Origin: Luteimonas mephitis DSM 12574
GTDB lineage: Bacteria > Pseudomonadota > Gammaproteobacteria > Xanthomonadales > Xanthomonadaceae
Direction of reading: 5' to 3'
Length of the DNA: 64,000 bases
Assembly (NCBI RefSeq): GCF_000422305.1
Contig: NZ_AULN01000013.1
Location: 372,001 to 436,000 of the forward strand
A program made the translations under genes and the position numbers. Every line of letters starts with the position of its first letter. Position 1 is the stretch's first letter. Below are positions 10,497 to 19,344 of this stretch, one piece after another. The notes below the pieces were generated by a model. It did no database searches. It was not told the origin of the DNA and saw only the letters and a program-made list of their open reading frames with translations.

Positions 10497-11234
10497 ATGA
10501 AGGTGGTCATCGCCGACGACGAACCGCTGGCCCGCGAGCGACTGCGCATGCTGCTGGCCGACCACCCCGATCTTGAACTGGTCGCGGAGGCCGGCGATGG
10601 CCGCGAAGCGCTGCATGCCTGCGCCGAACACGATGCCGACCTGGTGCTGCTGGACATCGCCATGCCCGGCATCGACGGGCTGGAGGCCGCGCGCCACCTG
10701 GCCGCGTTCGAGCCGCGCCCGGCGGTAGTGTTCTGCACGGCCTATGACGAACACGCGCTGTCGGCGTTCGAGGCCGCGGCGGTCGACTACCTGGTCAAGC
10801 CGGTGCGCGCCGAACGCCTGCACGCGGCGCTGGAACGCGCGCGCACGTTCATCGTCGGCCGCGACCACAGCGCCGCCGTTGGTCGCGACGGCAAGGGTCG
10901 CCAGCGCACGCATCTGTGCGCACGCCTGCGTGGCAGCCTGCGCCTGATCCCGATCGAGGACATCCACTACCTGCAGGCCGAGGAGAAGTACGTGGTCGTG
11001 CACCACGCCCGCGGCGAGGACCTGATCGAGGAATCGCTGAGGTCGCTGGAGGAGGAGTTCGGCGAACGCTTCCTGCGCATCCACCGCAACTGCCTGATCG
11101 CGCGCCACGAACTGGTGGAGCTGCGGCGCGAATCCGACGGCCGCGTGCACGCGATCCTGCGCCACGGCAGCCAGCCGCTCGAAGTCAGCCGTCGCTGCGT
11201 GGCCGGGCTCAAGGATGTGGTGAAGCAGCTGTAG
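10497..11234 (+). CDS. LytTR-family response regulator (AlgR-like)
   Basis: Two-component transcription regulator of 245 residues. The receiver domain (about 1-120) has the acidic pair DDE near residue 8, the phosphoacceptor Asp in LVLLDIAMPGIDG (about residue 54) and the Lys in YLVKPVRAERL. The C-terminal LytTR DNA-binding domain (about 140-240) has IPIEDIHYLQAEEKYVVVHH, FLRIHRNCLIARHEL and the end VSRRCVAGLKDVV. AlgR and its relatives control exopolysaccharide, pili and virulence genes. No sensor kinase gene lies beside it, so the partner is elsewhere. A -10-like TACTAT lies about 50 bases upstream. The next gene, hemC, follows algR in pseudomonads too, which supports the AlgR-like reading. 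Confidence 0.9.
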   Translation: MKVVIADDEPLARERLRMLLADHPDLELVAEAGDGREALHACAEHDADLVLLDIAMPGIDGLEAARHLAAFEPRPAVVFCTAYDEHALSAFEAAAVDYLVKPVRAERLHAALERARTFIVGRDHSAAVGRDGKGRQRTHLCARLRGSLRLIPIEDIHYLQAEEKYVVVHHARGEDLIEESLRSLEEEFGERFLRIHRNCLIARHELVELRRESDGRVHAILRHGSQPLEVSRRCVAGLKDVVKQL

Positions 11235-11340
11235 GTCGCGGCGACGCCCCCGACGACCCTTGGTCTCCTGCATTCCCGGGCGCCGGGCACCTGACGGATG
11301 GTTCCGGCATGCGGCTGCCCACGGGCCGGGCGCCAGCGGC

Positions 11341-11346
11341 GATAAT
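11341..11346 (+). promoter_or_regulatory. Candidate -10 element of hemC
   Basis: GATAAT lies 5 bases before the hemC ATG; transcription would begin at about the A of the start codon, giving a leaderless message. No convincing -35 element. Confidence 0.4.
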
Positions 11347-11351
11347 GGCGC

Positions 11352-12269
11352 ATGGCCACGATCCGCATCGCCACCCGCAAGAGCCCGCTCGCCCTCTGGC
11401 AGAGCGAGCACGCCGCCGACCTGCTGCGCGCGGCGCATCCGGGGCTGGCCGTGGAGCTGGTGCCGATGACCACCCGCGGCGACGAGGTGCTCGACCGCTC
11501 GCTGGCGGCGATCGGCGGCAAGGGCCTGTTCCTCAAGGAACTGGAGCTGGCGATGCTGCGCGGCGACGCAGACTGCGCGGTGCATTCGCTCAAGGACGTG
11601 CCGATGGAACTCGAAGGGCCGTTCGCGCTGTCGGCGATCCTTGCGCGCGCCGACCACGCCGACGCCTTCGTCAGCAACCGCCACGACAACCTCGATGCCT
11701 TGCCCGAAGGCGCGCGCGTCGGTACTTCGTCGCTGCGCCGCCAGGCGCAGCTGCGCGCGCGGCGCCCGGACCTGCAGCTGCTCGACCTGCGCGGCAACGT
11801 CAACACCCGCCTGGCGAAGCTCGATGCCGGCGATTACGACGCCATCGTGCTCGCCTGCGCCGGCCTGCAGCGGCTCGGCTTCGGCACGCGCATCCGCGCG
11901 CGGCTCGATGCGCCCGACTGGCTGCCGGCGCCGGCACAGGGCGCGATCGCGATCGAATGCCGCGACGACGACGCGAAGACCCGCGCGCTGTGCGCGGTGC
12001 TCGACGATGCGCCCACGCGCACCTGCGTCGAGGCCGAGCGCGCCATGAACCGGGCGCTGCACGGCAGTTGCCACGTGCCGGTGGCCGCGCTGGCGCGGCT
12101 GGACGGCGCGCAGCTCCTGCTGCAGGGGCTGGTCGGCTGCGCGGATGACGGCCGCGCCGTGCGCGCGCAGCACGCGGGCGATGCGACCCGGGCCGAAGCG
12201 ATCGGCGCCACCGTTGCGCGCGCTCTGCTGGATGCGGGCGCGGGGGCATTCCTGCCGCCGCGCGAGTGA
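11352..12269 (+). CDS. hemC: Hydroxymethylbilane synthase (porphobilinogen deaminase)
   Basis: Cytoplasmic enzyme of haem biosynthesis that joins four porphobilinogens into hydroxymethylbilane. The 305 residues fit the family. Signature stretches are [14 protein letters not shown] at the start, [28 protein letters not shown], the arginine-rich [31 protein letters not shown] and [12 protein letters not shown]. The dipyrromethane cofactor Cys lies in [10 protein letters not shown] (about residue 240). The ATG at 11352 is preceded by a -10 element rather than a ribosome-binding site. It is convergent with the DUF481 gene, and a perfect palindrome lies between them. Confidence 0.97.
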   Translation: MATIRIATRKSPLALWQSEHAADLLRAAHPGLAVELVPMTTRGDEVLDRSLAAIGGKGLFLKELELAMLRGDADCAVHSLKDVPMELEGPFALSAILARADHADAFVSNRHDNLDALPEGARVGTSSLRRQAQLRARRPDLQLLDLRGNVNTRLAKLDAGDYDAIVLACAGLQRLGFGTRIRARLDAPDWLPAPAQGAIAIECRDDDAKTRALCAVLDDAPTRTCVEAERAMNRALHGSCHVPVAALARLDGAQLLLQGLVGCADDGRAVRAQHAGDATRAEAIGATVARALLDAGAGAFLPPRE

Positions 12270-12282
12270 CCCGCGGCCGTCG

Positions 12283-12306
12283 CGGCTTCGCGGCGCCGCG
12301 AAGCCG
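12283..12306. terminator. Perfect 24-bp palindrome between convergent genes
   Basis: CGGCTTCGCGGC followed directly by GCCGCGAAGCCG. It lies between the hemC stop and the stop of the minus-strand DUF481 gene, so it could end transcripts from both sides. There is no T-tract, so a factor-independent function is uncertain. Confidence 0.5.
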
Positions 12307-13083
12307 TTACTGGATCTTGTAGACCAGGTTGATCGTGGTGAGGGTGTCGGTCTTCTTCATCCCCGGCTCGACGTCGCTGTTGCGACGCGCCTGCAGCCCG
12401 GCCTTCAGCGCGAATCTTTCGTTCATCGCCACCGCGATGCCGAGGTCGTTCTGCATGAAGGTGTTGTCGCTGCCCGTCTCCACCAGCAAGGTGTCGTAAA
12501 GCACGGTATTGCCGGTCAGCTGGTGCTTGAACTCGAGCTGGCCGCGGCCGACCACGCCATCTTCGACCAGCCCGGTTTCGGAATCGCGCGCGCGGCGGAA
12601 GCCGGGGCCGATCTCTGTGCTCAGGCGGGTGCCTTCGCTGTCGATGAACTTGTGGCCGTACCCGAGCGATGCAACCGCCTGGTAGTCGTACGGCGAGAAG
12701 TCGTCGTTCTCGTAGCGCGCCGCGCCGACGATGTAGTTGCGCGGATCGAACTTGTGCGCGCTCGATGCGCCGAGCTCGTAGCGGTTGGCGCTCAGCTCGT
12801 AGCGCTTTTCGTCCACGCCGTCGCCGTCGAAATCACCGGTCACCTCGCCCTTGGAGCGCAGCGCCGAAGCGTGGAAGTCGTGCTTCCAGCGCGCGTCCTC
12901 CTTGCCCAGGGCGAGCTTGGCATTGACGCTTTCCGAGCGCGCATTGCCGCGTGCCAGCGCCAGGCCGAGTTCGCCGGTGCCGGTCCAGGCGCCGGCATCG
13001 GTGTCGGCGGCAGGGGCGTCCTGCGCATGGATCGTGAATGGCGCGGCGGCCAGCAGCAGGGACAGGATGGACTTGCGAAGCAT
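12307..13083 (-). CDS. DUF481 (YdiY-type) outer-membrane protein
   Basis: Predicted outer-membrane beta-barrel of 258 residues with a signal peptide (MLRKSILSLLLAAAPFTIHAQ). The mature part has GTGELGLALARGNARSESVNAKL and later alternating strands, ending in TTINLVYKIQ with the terminal-aromatic pattern of a barrel. DUF481 proteins have no settled function; E. coli YdiY is acid-induced. Start ATG 13083 has AAGGAG upstream. The C-terminal 60 residues (VETGSDNTFMQNDLGIAV...) match the neighbouring gene at 13170-13853 (VETGRHNTFVRQTLGVDI...). The two therefore look like diverged tandem paralogues. Confidence 0.85.
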   Translation of the reverse strand: MLRKSILSLLLAAAPFTIHAQDAPAADTDAGAWTGTGELGLALARGNARSESVNAKLALGKEDARWKHDFHASALRSKGEVTGDFDGDGVDEKRYELSANRYELGASSAHKFDPRNYIVGAARYENDDFSPYDYQAVASLGYGHKFIDSEGTRLSTEIGPGFRRARDSETGLVEDGVVGRGQLEFKHQLTGNTVLYDTLLVETGSDNTFMQNDLGIAVAMNERFALKAGLQARRNSDVEPGMKKTDTLTTINLVYKIQ

Positions 13084-13169
13084 TGCGGCTCCTTGTGTCG
13101 GGAGGTGGGAGCGCTGCAGGCGCGCGGCCCACGCGTGGTGGCCGGCGGCGTGCAGCGTGGCAGTTGCAC

Positions 13170-13853
13170 TCAGAACGCGTAGTGCAGGTTCAGCGATCCA
13201 TGGGCGTCGGTGCTGCCACGGCCGCCGTCGCCGGCGCTGTCGTGGTTGACCTCCAGGCGCGACTGCAGCGTCCAGCGCGGCTGCAGCATGATGTCGACGC
13301 CGAGCGTCTGCCGCACGAAGGTGTTGTGGCGGCCGGTTTCCACCCGGATCTGCTGGTTGAGCTCGGCCCACTGGCCGAAGCGCTGCGACACGCGCAGCCC
13401 GCCGGTGGCGATCATGCCGATCGAAGCGGTGCCGTAGTCGGCGTAGGGCTGCAGGCGGTAGCCGGTGCCCAGCTCGAGTTGCACCTGGGTGCCGGGGCGG
13501 CGGATCGCTTCCATCCCGAACGTGGTGTCGACCTTCACGTGGCTGGCTTCGGCGTCGACCCATTCGCGCTGCGTGGCCGGCGCGTGCAGCGCGGCGTAGC
13601 GCCGGGTCGCCAGCGGCGACGTCCGCACCGGGCGCAGGCGCGGCACCGTGCCGGGTACCCTGGGCTTCCATAGCGTGGTGTAGGGCGTGGCCGCCAGCCA
13701 TTCGGCGTCCGGACAGACCAGTCGGTAGCACGGCGCGCGCAGCGAGACGTGCCCCGCCGCAACGGCAAGCACCGCCGGCTCGCCCGGCGATTCGGGCAAG
13801 GGCTGCTGGAACACGGGCAGGCCGGCAAGCGCCAGCCACCAGACCGCGGGCAT
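13170..13853 (-). CDS. Diverged DUF481-like barrel protein
   Basis: Unrecognised 227-residue protein encoded 86 bases upstream of the DUF481 gene on the same strand. It has a short hydrophobic N terminus (MPAVWWLALAGLPVFQQPLP). A Pro-rich region contains WLAATPYTTLWKPRVPGTVP, followed by alternating strands such as QVQLELGTGYRLQPYADYG, WAELNQQIRVETGRHNTF and WTLQSRLEVNHDS, ending in GSLNLHYAF. The final third aligns by eye with the downstream DUF481 protein, so it is probably a second small outer-membrane barrel. Function is unknown. The first methionine is the only good start seen. Confidence 0.7.
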   Translation of the reverse strand: MPAVWWLALAGLPVFQQPLPESPGEPAVLAVAAGHVSLRAPCYRLVCPDAEWLAATPYTTLWKPRVPGTVPRLRPVRTSPLATRRYAALHAPATQREWVDAEASHVKVDTTFGMEAIRRPGTQVQLELGTGYRLQPYADYGTASIGMIATGGLRVSQRFGQWAELNQQIRVETGRHNTFVRQTLGVDIMLQPRWTLQSRLEVNHDSAGDGGRGSTDAHGSLNLHYAF

Positions 13854-14012
13854 GGCAAGGCTCGATGGAAGCGATTACATGGGATTATGCCGGCCCCACG
13901 ATGACAATCCAGCGCCTGAAGCGTGAACGCGGCCACGCATTCAGGAAGTCGACGGGTTCCCCGGCCCACGACGCCGGCTTCGGCGTATCCGCAGGCACTG
14001 CCTGCTAGATGC

Positions 14013-14963
14013 TCAGTAGTACAGCGTGACCACGTGCCGGGCCTGGGCGAAGAACAGCCAGCGTTCGACGAACGCGCCGGCCAGCATCAGCGCGGCTGCG
14101 GCCGCCAGCGCAAGGGCCGGGCTGCCGGCTGCCAGAAGCAGGTAGCCCAGCAACGGCCCACCGACGACCAGCGCGCTGGCTCCGATGCGCAGCCAGCGCG
14201 CATGGGTGCGCGCGACCTGGAACGCCATCTCGCGGGTGACGTAGTTGGCTTCCGTATGCGGGCGCTCGAATACCGTGGCCTCGCGCCCGGGCAGGCCGAT
14301 CGCCGTGGCGCGGCTGCCGGGCAGCCCGTCGCGGTCGGTCTCGTACCAGTACAGCCACTTCAGTGCGACCAGCAGGCAGGCGACCACTGCCAAGGTCAGC
14401 AGCATCGTCTCGGGGCCTTGGTCGCCGAGCATCAGCAGCATCAACGCAAACAGTAGCGCCAGGCCCGTCAGCAGTGCGAACAGCAGGTACACCGGCACAA
14501 CCAGCGGATGGCGCCATGCCGGGATCGGCTTGAGCGAGGCGTAGATCATCGCGGTGCAGGCCACGGTGGCCAGTGCGAACAGCGCCAGCATGATGCCCGC
14601 GATCGCCAGCAACGGCGTGGCGGTCGGACCGGGCATGCCTCGCCACAGCAGGGCGCCGACGAGCAAGGCGGGAAGCACGGTTGCAATGGCCATCACGGCT
14701 TCACGCGACAGCCACGACGTGCGCCACTGCGAGAACGCGCGCCAGGATCGGAGCGGCTTGCCGAGGTGGCCGAGCGAGAGCAGCAGGCCGGCCGTCGACA
14801 GCACCAACCCCAACGCCAGCGCGGCGAGTTGCACGCCGGTCAGCGCGGGCAGGACCTGGCCCCGCAAGTTGAGCAGCGCGACCGACACGCCCAGCCAGAC
14901 CAGCAGCCCGTAGCCGGCGCCGGACAGAGTGGTGAACAAGATGACGGACAGGGCAGGGTGCAT
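14013..14963 (-). CDS. soeC: Molybdoenzyme membrane anchor subunit (SoeC/DmsC family)
   Basis: Integral membrane quinone-reacting subunit (316 residues, about eight helices) of a DMSO-reductase-family complex. It starts MHPALSVILFTTLSGAGYGLLVWLGV, the typical DmsC/SoeC opening. Later conserved pieces are LGHLGKPLRSWRAFSQWRTSWLSREAV and MIYASLKPIPAWR. It is last in the minus-strand order: catalytic subunit, small membrane protein, iron-sulfur subunit, anchor. Sulfite as substrate is inferred from the catalytic subunit; DMSO or another substrate is not excluded. The start is the first in-frame ATG of the conserved block. Confidence 0.82.
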   Translation of the reverse strand: MHPALSVILFTTLSGAGYGLLVWLGVSVALLNLRGQVLPALTGVQLAALALGLVLSTAGLLLSLGHLGKPLRSWRAFSQWRTSWLSREAVMAIATVLPALLVGALLWRGMPGPTATPLLAIAGIMLALFALATVACTAMIYASLKPIPAWRHPLVVPVYLLFALLTGLALLFALMLLMLGDQGPETMLLTLAVVACLLVALKWLYWYETDRDGLPGSRATAIGLPGREATVFERPHTEANYVTREMAFQVARTHARWLRIGASALVVGGPLLGYLLLAAGSPALALAAAAALMLAGAFVERWLFFAQARHVVTLYY

Positions 14964-15060
14964 GGTGGTCGGTCGAGTTTCCGGCTTCAGGTGGACGTGC
15001 AGGTTGCAGCGCGTGTTCGATGTCCCACGTTTGCCGGGGCAGCCGTCAAAGCTGCGCAAC

Positions 15061-15837
15061 CTAACGCTTCAGCAAGCGCCCCAGCCAATGTAACGGCGAT
15101 GCCGCGGTTGTGACCGTGCCTTGCGCCACGCTTTCATCGGCACCGGTGCCATGGCGCCGCGGCCGCGGCGGCAGGTAGCGGTTGACCGGGTTGTAGCCCA
15201 GCTCCGGCATCAGCGCCACGCCGCCGCGTTCGGCGACCAGCTTCGAGACCTTCGATTCCGGGTCGCCAAGATCGCCGAAGTGGCGCGCCTTGGTCGGGCA
15301 GGCCTGCACGCAGGCCGGCTGGCGTTCGCTTTCGTCGAGGTTTTCGTTGTAGATGCGGTCCACGCACAGCGTGCATTTCTTCATCACGCCTTCGACCGGC
15401 GAATATTCGCGCGCGCCGTACGGGCAAGCCCATGAACACAGCTTGCAGCCGATGCACTTGTCCTCGTCGACCAGCACGATGCCGTCCTCGGCGCGTTTGT
15501 AGCTGGCGCCGGTGGGGCACACGGTCACGCAGGCCGGCGTCTCGCAGTGCAGGCACGAGCGCGGGAAGTGCAGCGTCATCGCCGGCTGCGCGGCCTCGGC
15601 GGCGATGCTGCCCTGCGACGCGCAGGCAGGCGTGGGCGCGATCTCGTAGCTGTGCACGCGGTTGAACCACACCCCGGACGGATCCTTGCCGTAGGGGTTC
15701 TCGTCGGTCAGCGGCCCGGCGATGCCGCCGGCGTTCCACTCCTTGCAGCTGGTCGCGCAGGCGTGGCAGCCGACGCAGGTGTCCAGGTCAATCACCAGGC
15801 CGAGCTTGACCTTCGACGGCGTCGGCAGCGCGGTCAT
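15061..15837 (-). CDS. soeB: Molybdoenzyme 4Fe-4S electron-transfer subunit (SoeB/DmsB-like)
   Basis: Iron-sulfur protein of 258 residues that passes electrons between the molybdenum subunit and the membrane anchor. Four ferredoxin-type cysteine clusters are visible: CVGCHACATSC (about residue 21), CLHCETPACVTVCP, CIGCKLCSWACP and CTLCVDR with PACVQACP. The absence of a signal peptide fits a cytoplasm-facing complex of the SoeABC type. Its ATG overlaps the stop of the small membrane protein by four bases, so the genes are translationally coupled. The C-terminal 50 residues after NRYLPPRPRR are poorly conserved. Confidence 0.9.
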   Translation of the reverse strand: MTALPTPSKVKLGLVIDLDTCVGCHACATSCKEWNAGGIAGPLTDENPYGKDPSGVWFNRVHSYEIAPTPACASQGSIAAEAAQPAMTLHFPRSCLHCETPACVTVCPTGASYKRAEDGIVLVDEDKCIGCKLCSWACPYGAREYSPVEGVMKKCTLCVDRIYNENLDESERQPACVQACPTKARHFGDLGDPESKVSKLVAERGGVALMPELGYNPVNRYLPPRPRRHGTGADESVAQGTVTTAASPLHWLGRLLKR

Positions 15838-16061
15838 GGCAGTTCCCGGTGGCGCAGCTTGCCCGAGCCGTAGCCGACCAGCAGCAGCGAGAACAGGAAA
15901 CCCAATGCCGCCCGCCAGCGTGGCGACGGCGGCGGCACCATGCTGTCCATGCCCATCTGCGGGAACGCGGACGGGTCGATGAAGGCCCAGGTGCTGATGG
16001 CCAGGCCGCAGATGCCGGCCAGCAGGCAGGCCCAGCGGATGATTCGCGAGATCGCCCGCAT
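15834..16061 (-). CDS. Small two-helix membrane protein in the soe operon
   Basis: Unrecognised 75-residue protein with two hydrophobic segments (about residues 8-28 and 52-68) and a Pro/Met-rich loop (FPQMGMDSMVPPPSPRW) between them. It is coupled on both sides: its ATG overlaps the soeA stop by one base (TGATG), and its stop overlaps the soeB start by four. Such tight packing suggests it is made in step with the enzyme, perhaps as an accessory or assembly subunit. That is inference only; the classical SoeABC operon has three genes. A GTG at 16064 would add one residue. Confidence 0.7.
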   Translation of the reverse strand: MRAISRIIRWACLLAGICGLAISTWAFIDPSAFPQMGMDSMVPPPSPRWRAALGFLFSLLLVGYGSGKLRHRELP

Positions 16062-19000
16062 CACCCGCGCCTCCTTGCGCGCAGTGCGGCGCCGTAGCGC
16101 AGCGGTGCTTCATCGGCTTCGGCGAAACCCAGTGGCGCGAACTGCGGCTGCGCTTGCGCGGGGGCATCCACGGCGACCCTGTCGATGCGCACGCGCAGGT
16201 CGAACCACGCCGCCTGCCCGGTGACCGGGTCGGCATTGGCGTAGTCGCCGCGCGGGGTGATGTCGGAGATCAGGTGGTTCATCAGGAAGCCCTTCTCGCC
16301 TTCCGGTGCGTTCTTCGCCAGTCGCCACGCGCCGCGGCGCTTGCCGATCGCGTTCCACGTCCACACCGTGTCGGGCTGCACGTTGCCGGCGAACTTCGCC
16401 TGCACGGTGATGCTGCCGTGGTGCGAGGTGACGCTGATCCAGTCCTCGTCGGCGATGCCGTGCTTCGCGCCGGTGTCGGGATGCAGGTACAGGTAGTTGC
16501 GTGCGGTGATCTGCCGCAGCCACGCGTTCTGCGAGCCCCACGCGTGGTACATGAACATCGGGCGCTGGGTGACGGCGTGGAGGGGGAAGGAGTTGTTTCC
16601 TTCTCCCGGCGGGAGAAGGTGGCGCGAAGCGCCGGATGAGGGCACGTTGGTTCCGTTGCGACGAAGGTTCGCTGCGATCGGATCGTGCGCTCCCTCACCC
16701 CAGCCCTCTCCCGGGGGGAGAGGGGGCGTTGGTGCCGTGCGGGAGCCGCTGTGATCGCCTTCGTCGCGACCAGGTCGATGCGAGGCTCCGGTCTGCGCGG
16801 ATTCGAAGGGCTCGTACCAGATCGGCAGCGGATCGAAGTACGTGGCGACGCGTTCGCGATGCTCTTCGGGCGGCTGGTGCTCGCCGTGGGCCTGCGCCGC
16901 GAGGCGAAACTTCTGCAGCGGTTCCGAATACAGCTGCAGCACGATCGGCGCGGTGGAGCCGACGAAACCGAGCTTCTGCGCCCACTCGAGATAGCCGCGG
17001 TTGGCCATCTTGAAGTAGCGGGCATGCTCCGGGATCTCCTCGCGCCAGAAGCCGCCGTTGTCGATGTAGCGCTGCAACTGGTCCGGATTCGGCGCGCCCT
17101 TGCCGTGCTGCGTGCCGTCCTCGCCGCGCCAGCCGGCAAGCAGGCCGACGCCGGGCGCGCGTTCGTGGCGGACGATGTAGTCGGCGTAATCGCGGTACGT
17201 CGGCGAGCCATCTGCATGCACCATGCCGGGCAGCCCGAGGCGCGCGCCGAGGTCGAGCAGCACCGACTGGAAGCCGCGCACGTCGCGCGGCTGGCCGTCG
17301 CTGCCGGCCTGCGTGGCCGGATCGAACATCGGATGCCGGATCGCGTCGGCGGCGCCGTCGGCGTCGGAGATCGGCCGGTCGAGCAGGCTGATCGCGTCGA
17401 AGCGTTCGAGATAGGTGGTATCGGGCAACACCAGGTCGGCGTAGGCCACCATCTCCGAGGCGAACGCGTCGGAATAGATGATGTGCGGGATGCGGTAGTT
17501 GCCGCTTTCGTCCTTGTCGGTCAGCCACTGCATGGTCTGGCCGGTGTTCATGCTCGAGTTCCAGCTCATGTTGGCCATGAACATCAGCAGCGTGTCGATC
17601 GGGTACGGATCGCCGGCGTGCGCGTTGCGGATCACCGTGTGCATCATCCCGTGCGCGGACAGCGGGTAGGCCCACGAGAACGCGTGGTCGATGCGCCGCG
17701 GCTGCCCGTGTTCGTCGACCAGCAGGTCTTCCGGGCCGTGCACGAAACCCAGCGGGCCGGCGTCGAGCGTGCCGTCGGGCTTGCGCGCCTTGCCGGGCCG
17801 GTTCGGCAGCGGAATGGGCTTGGGGTACGGCGGCTGGTAGCGGAACGAGCCCGGCGCGTCGACCGCGCCCAGCAACAGCTGCAGCAGGTGCAGCGCACGA
17901 CAGGTGTGGAAGCCGTTGCTGTGCGCGCTGATGCCGCGCATTGCGTGCATCGACACCGGGCGGCCGACCATCTCGGTGTGTTCGCGCCCCCACGCATCGG
18001 TCCAGGCGATGGGCAACCGGAGGTTGCTGTCGAACGCGGCCTGCGCGAGTTCGCGCGCGATCCGGCGGATCGTGTCGGCGGGGACGCCGCAATGTCCGCT
18101 CACCGCGTCCGGCGCGTACTGCGGGTCGAGGTAGCGCTCGACGATCAGCTGGAAGACCGGCACGGCCCTGCGGCCATCGGCCAGCGTGTATTCGCCGACC
18201 ACCGCGGGCGAAATGTCGATCGCATCGGCGCGCGCCTGTGCTCCCTTCCCTGCCTCGGCAGGGGGAGGAGCAACGGCCCAGCACAACACGTTGCCCTCGG
18301 CATCGCGCGCAAACAGCCCGTCGTCCGCGCCGCCTGGATTGCGCACCACCAGCCAGTGCGCGTTGGCATAGCGCACCAGGTAGTCGAGGTCGATGCGGTC
18401 CATCCGCAGCAGCTCGTGGATCAGCGCGAACGCGAACAGGCCGTCGGTGCCGGGGCGGATGCCGATCCACTCGTCGGCGATCGCGCCGTAGCCGCTGCGC
18501 ACCGGGTTCACCGCGACGATCTTGGCGCCGCGCGCCTTCAGCTTGCCCAGGCCCAGCTTGATTGGGTTCGAGTCGTGGTCCTCGGCCACGCCCCACAGCA
18601 TCAGGTACTGCGTGTGGTCCCAGTCGGGCTCGCCGAACTCCCAGAAGCTGCCGCCCAATGTGTACAGGCCGCCGGCGGCCATGTTGACCGAGCAGAAGCC
18701 GCCGTGCGCGGCGTAGTTGATCGTGCCGAACTGCTGCGCCCACCAGCCGGTCAGCGCCTGCGACTGGTCGCGGCCGGTGAAGAACGCGAGCTCGTCGGGA
18801 TTGCGGTCGCGGATCGGCGCCAGCCAGCCGGTCGCGACCTGCAGCGCTTCTTCCCACTCGATCTCGCGGAACTCGCCGCGGCCGCGTTCGCCCACGCGCA
18901 GCAGCGGTTTCTCCAGCCGCGCCGGCGAGTAGTGCTGCATGATCCCGGCCGCGCCCTTGGCGCACAGCACGCCCTGGTTGACCGGGTGCGCGGGGTTGCC

Positions 19001-19153
19001 CTGGATGTAGCGGATCGTCTTTCCCTGCTGCCCGTCGTCGGCCAGCCAGACCTTGATGCCGCAGCGGCAGGCGCACATGTAGCAGGTCGTGGTCTTGACC
19101 TCGTCGCCCGGCGAAGGCGACAGGTCCAGTACTGGCTCGTTGGGCGGGCGCAT
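16061..19153 (-). CDS. soeA: Molybdopterin oxidoreductase, SoeA-like sulfite dehydrogenase subunit
   Basis: Catalytic subunit (1,030 residues) with bis-molybdopterin guanine dinucleotide and one 4Fe-4S cluster. The cluster Cys are C24, C27, C31 (TTCYMCACRCGIKV) and the Cys of GVLCAKG. Conserved blocks FFTGRDQSQALTGWWAQQFG, AAHGGFCSVNMAAGGLYTLGG, WGVAEDHDSNPIKLGLGKLK and DEWIGIRPGTDGL match what I recall of SoeA, the cytoplasmic quinone-linked sulfite-oxidising enzyme. There is no Tat leader, which fits SoeA. Two segments look foreign: about 51 residues from 16585-16737 (LPPGEGWGEG...) and a shorter PPPAEAGKG stretch at 18236-18275. Both translate intergenic-type repeats in frame. Substrate is inferred. 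The start at ATG 19153 is not supported by a good ribosome-binding site. Confidence 0.8.
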   Translation of the reverse strand: MRPPNEPVLDLSPSPGDEVKTTTCYMCACRCGIKVWLADDGQQGKTIRYIQGNPAHPVNQGVLCAKGAAGIMQHYSPARLEKPLLRVGERGRGEFREIEWEEALQVATGWLAPIRDRNPDELAFFTGRDQSQALTGWWAQQFGTINYAAHGGFCSVNMAAGGLYTLGGSFWEFGEPDWDHTQYLMLWGVAEDHDSNPIKLGLGKLKARGAKIVAVNPVRSGYGAIADEWIGIRPGTDGLFAFALIHELLRMDRIDLDYLVRYANAHWLVVRNPGGADDGLFARDAEGNVLCWAVAPPPAEAGKGAQARADAIDISPAVVGEYTLADGRRAVPVFQLIVERYLDPQYAPDAVSGHCGVPADTIRRIARELAQAAFDSNLRLPIAWTDAWGREHTEMVGRPVSMHAMRGISAHSNGFHTCRALHLLQLLLGAVDAPGSFRYQPPYPKPIPLPNRPGKARKPDGTLDAGPLGFVHGPEDLLVDEHGQPRRIDHAFSWAYPLSAHGMMHTVIRNAHAGDPYPIDTLLMFMANMSWNSSMNTGQTMQWLTDKDESGNYRIPHIIYSDAFASEMVAYADLVLPDTTYLERFDAISLLDRPISDADGAADAIRHPMFDPATQAGSDGQPRDVRGFQSVLLDLGARLGLPGMVHADGSPTYRDYADYIVRHERAPGVGLLAGWRGEDGTQHGKGAPNPDQLQRYIDNGGFWREEIPEHARYFKMANRGYLEWAQKLGFVGSTAPIVLQLYSEPLQKFRLAAQAHGEHQPPEEHRERVATYFDPLPIWYEPFESAQTGASHRPGRDEGDHSGSRTAPTPPLPPGEGWGEGAHDPIAANLRRNGTNVPSSGASRHLLPPGEGNNSFPLHAVTQRPMFMYHAWGSQNAWLRQITARNYLYLHPDTGAKHGIADEDWISVTSHHGSITVQAKFAGNVQPDTVWTWNAIGKRRGAWRLAKNAPEGEKGFLMNHLISDITPRGDYANADPVTGQAAWFDLRVRIDRVAVDAPAQAQPQFAPLGFAEADEAPLRYGAALRARRRG
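16585..16737. repeat. Intergenic-type repeat inserted in frame within soeA
   Basis: On the plus strand: TTCTCCCGGCGGGAGAAGG near the left end, CGAAGCGCCGGATGAGGG after it, then CCTCACCCCAGCCCTCTCCC and GGGGGGAGAGGG at the right. Such GGGAGAGGG...GGATGAGGG elements are usually intergenic in gammaproteobacteria. Here the frame stays open and encodes a Pro/Gly-rich linker. A related hairpin lies at 18236-18275 in the same gene. Confidence 0.65.
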
Positions 19154-19344
19154 GGCCGCATTGTGCACGCGCGGCGCGTGCCAGTCACAAAACCACGGCA
19201 GCAGGTGCACGGCCAGCATCGCGGTGCTGGCGACGACGCGTTCGCCATCCAGCTTGCCTGCCTGCATCCGCTGCCCCGCGCCCGGAAAGACGCGGAGTCT
19301 GTCCGGGCGCCAGTTGAAGCCCGGCTATCCGCAGCGGGGACTGC

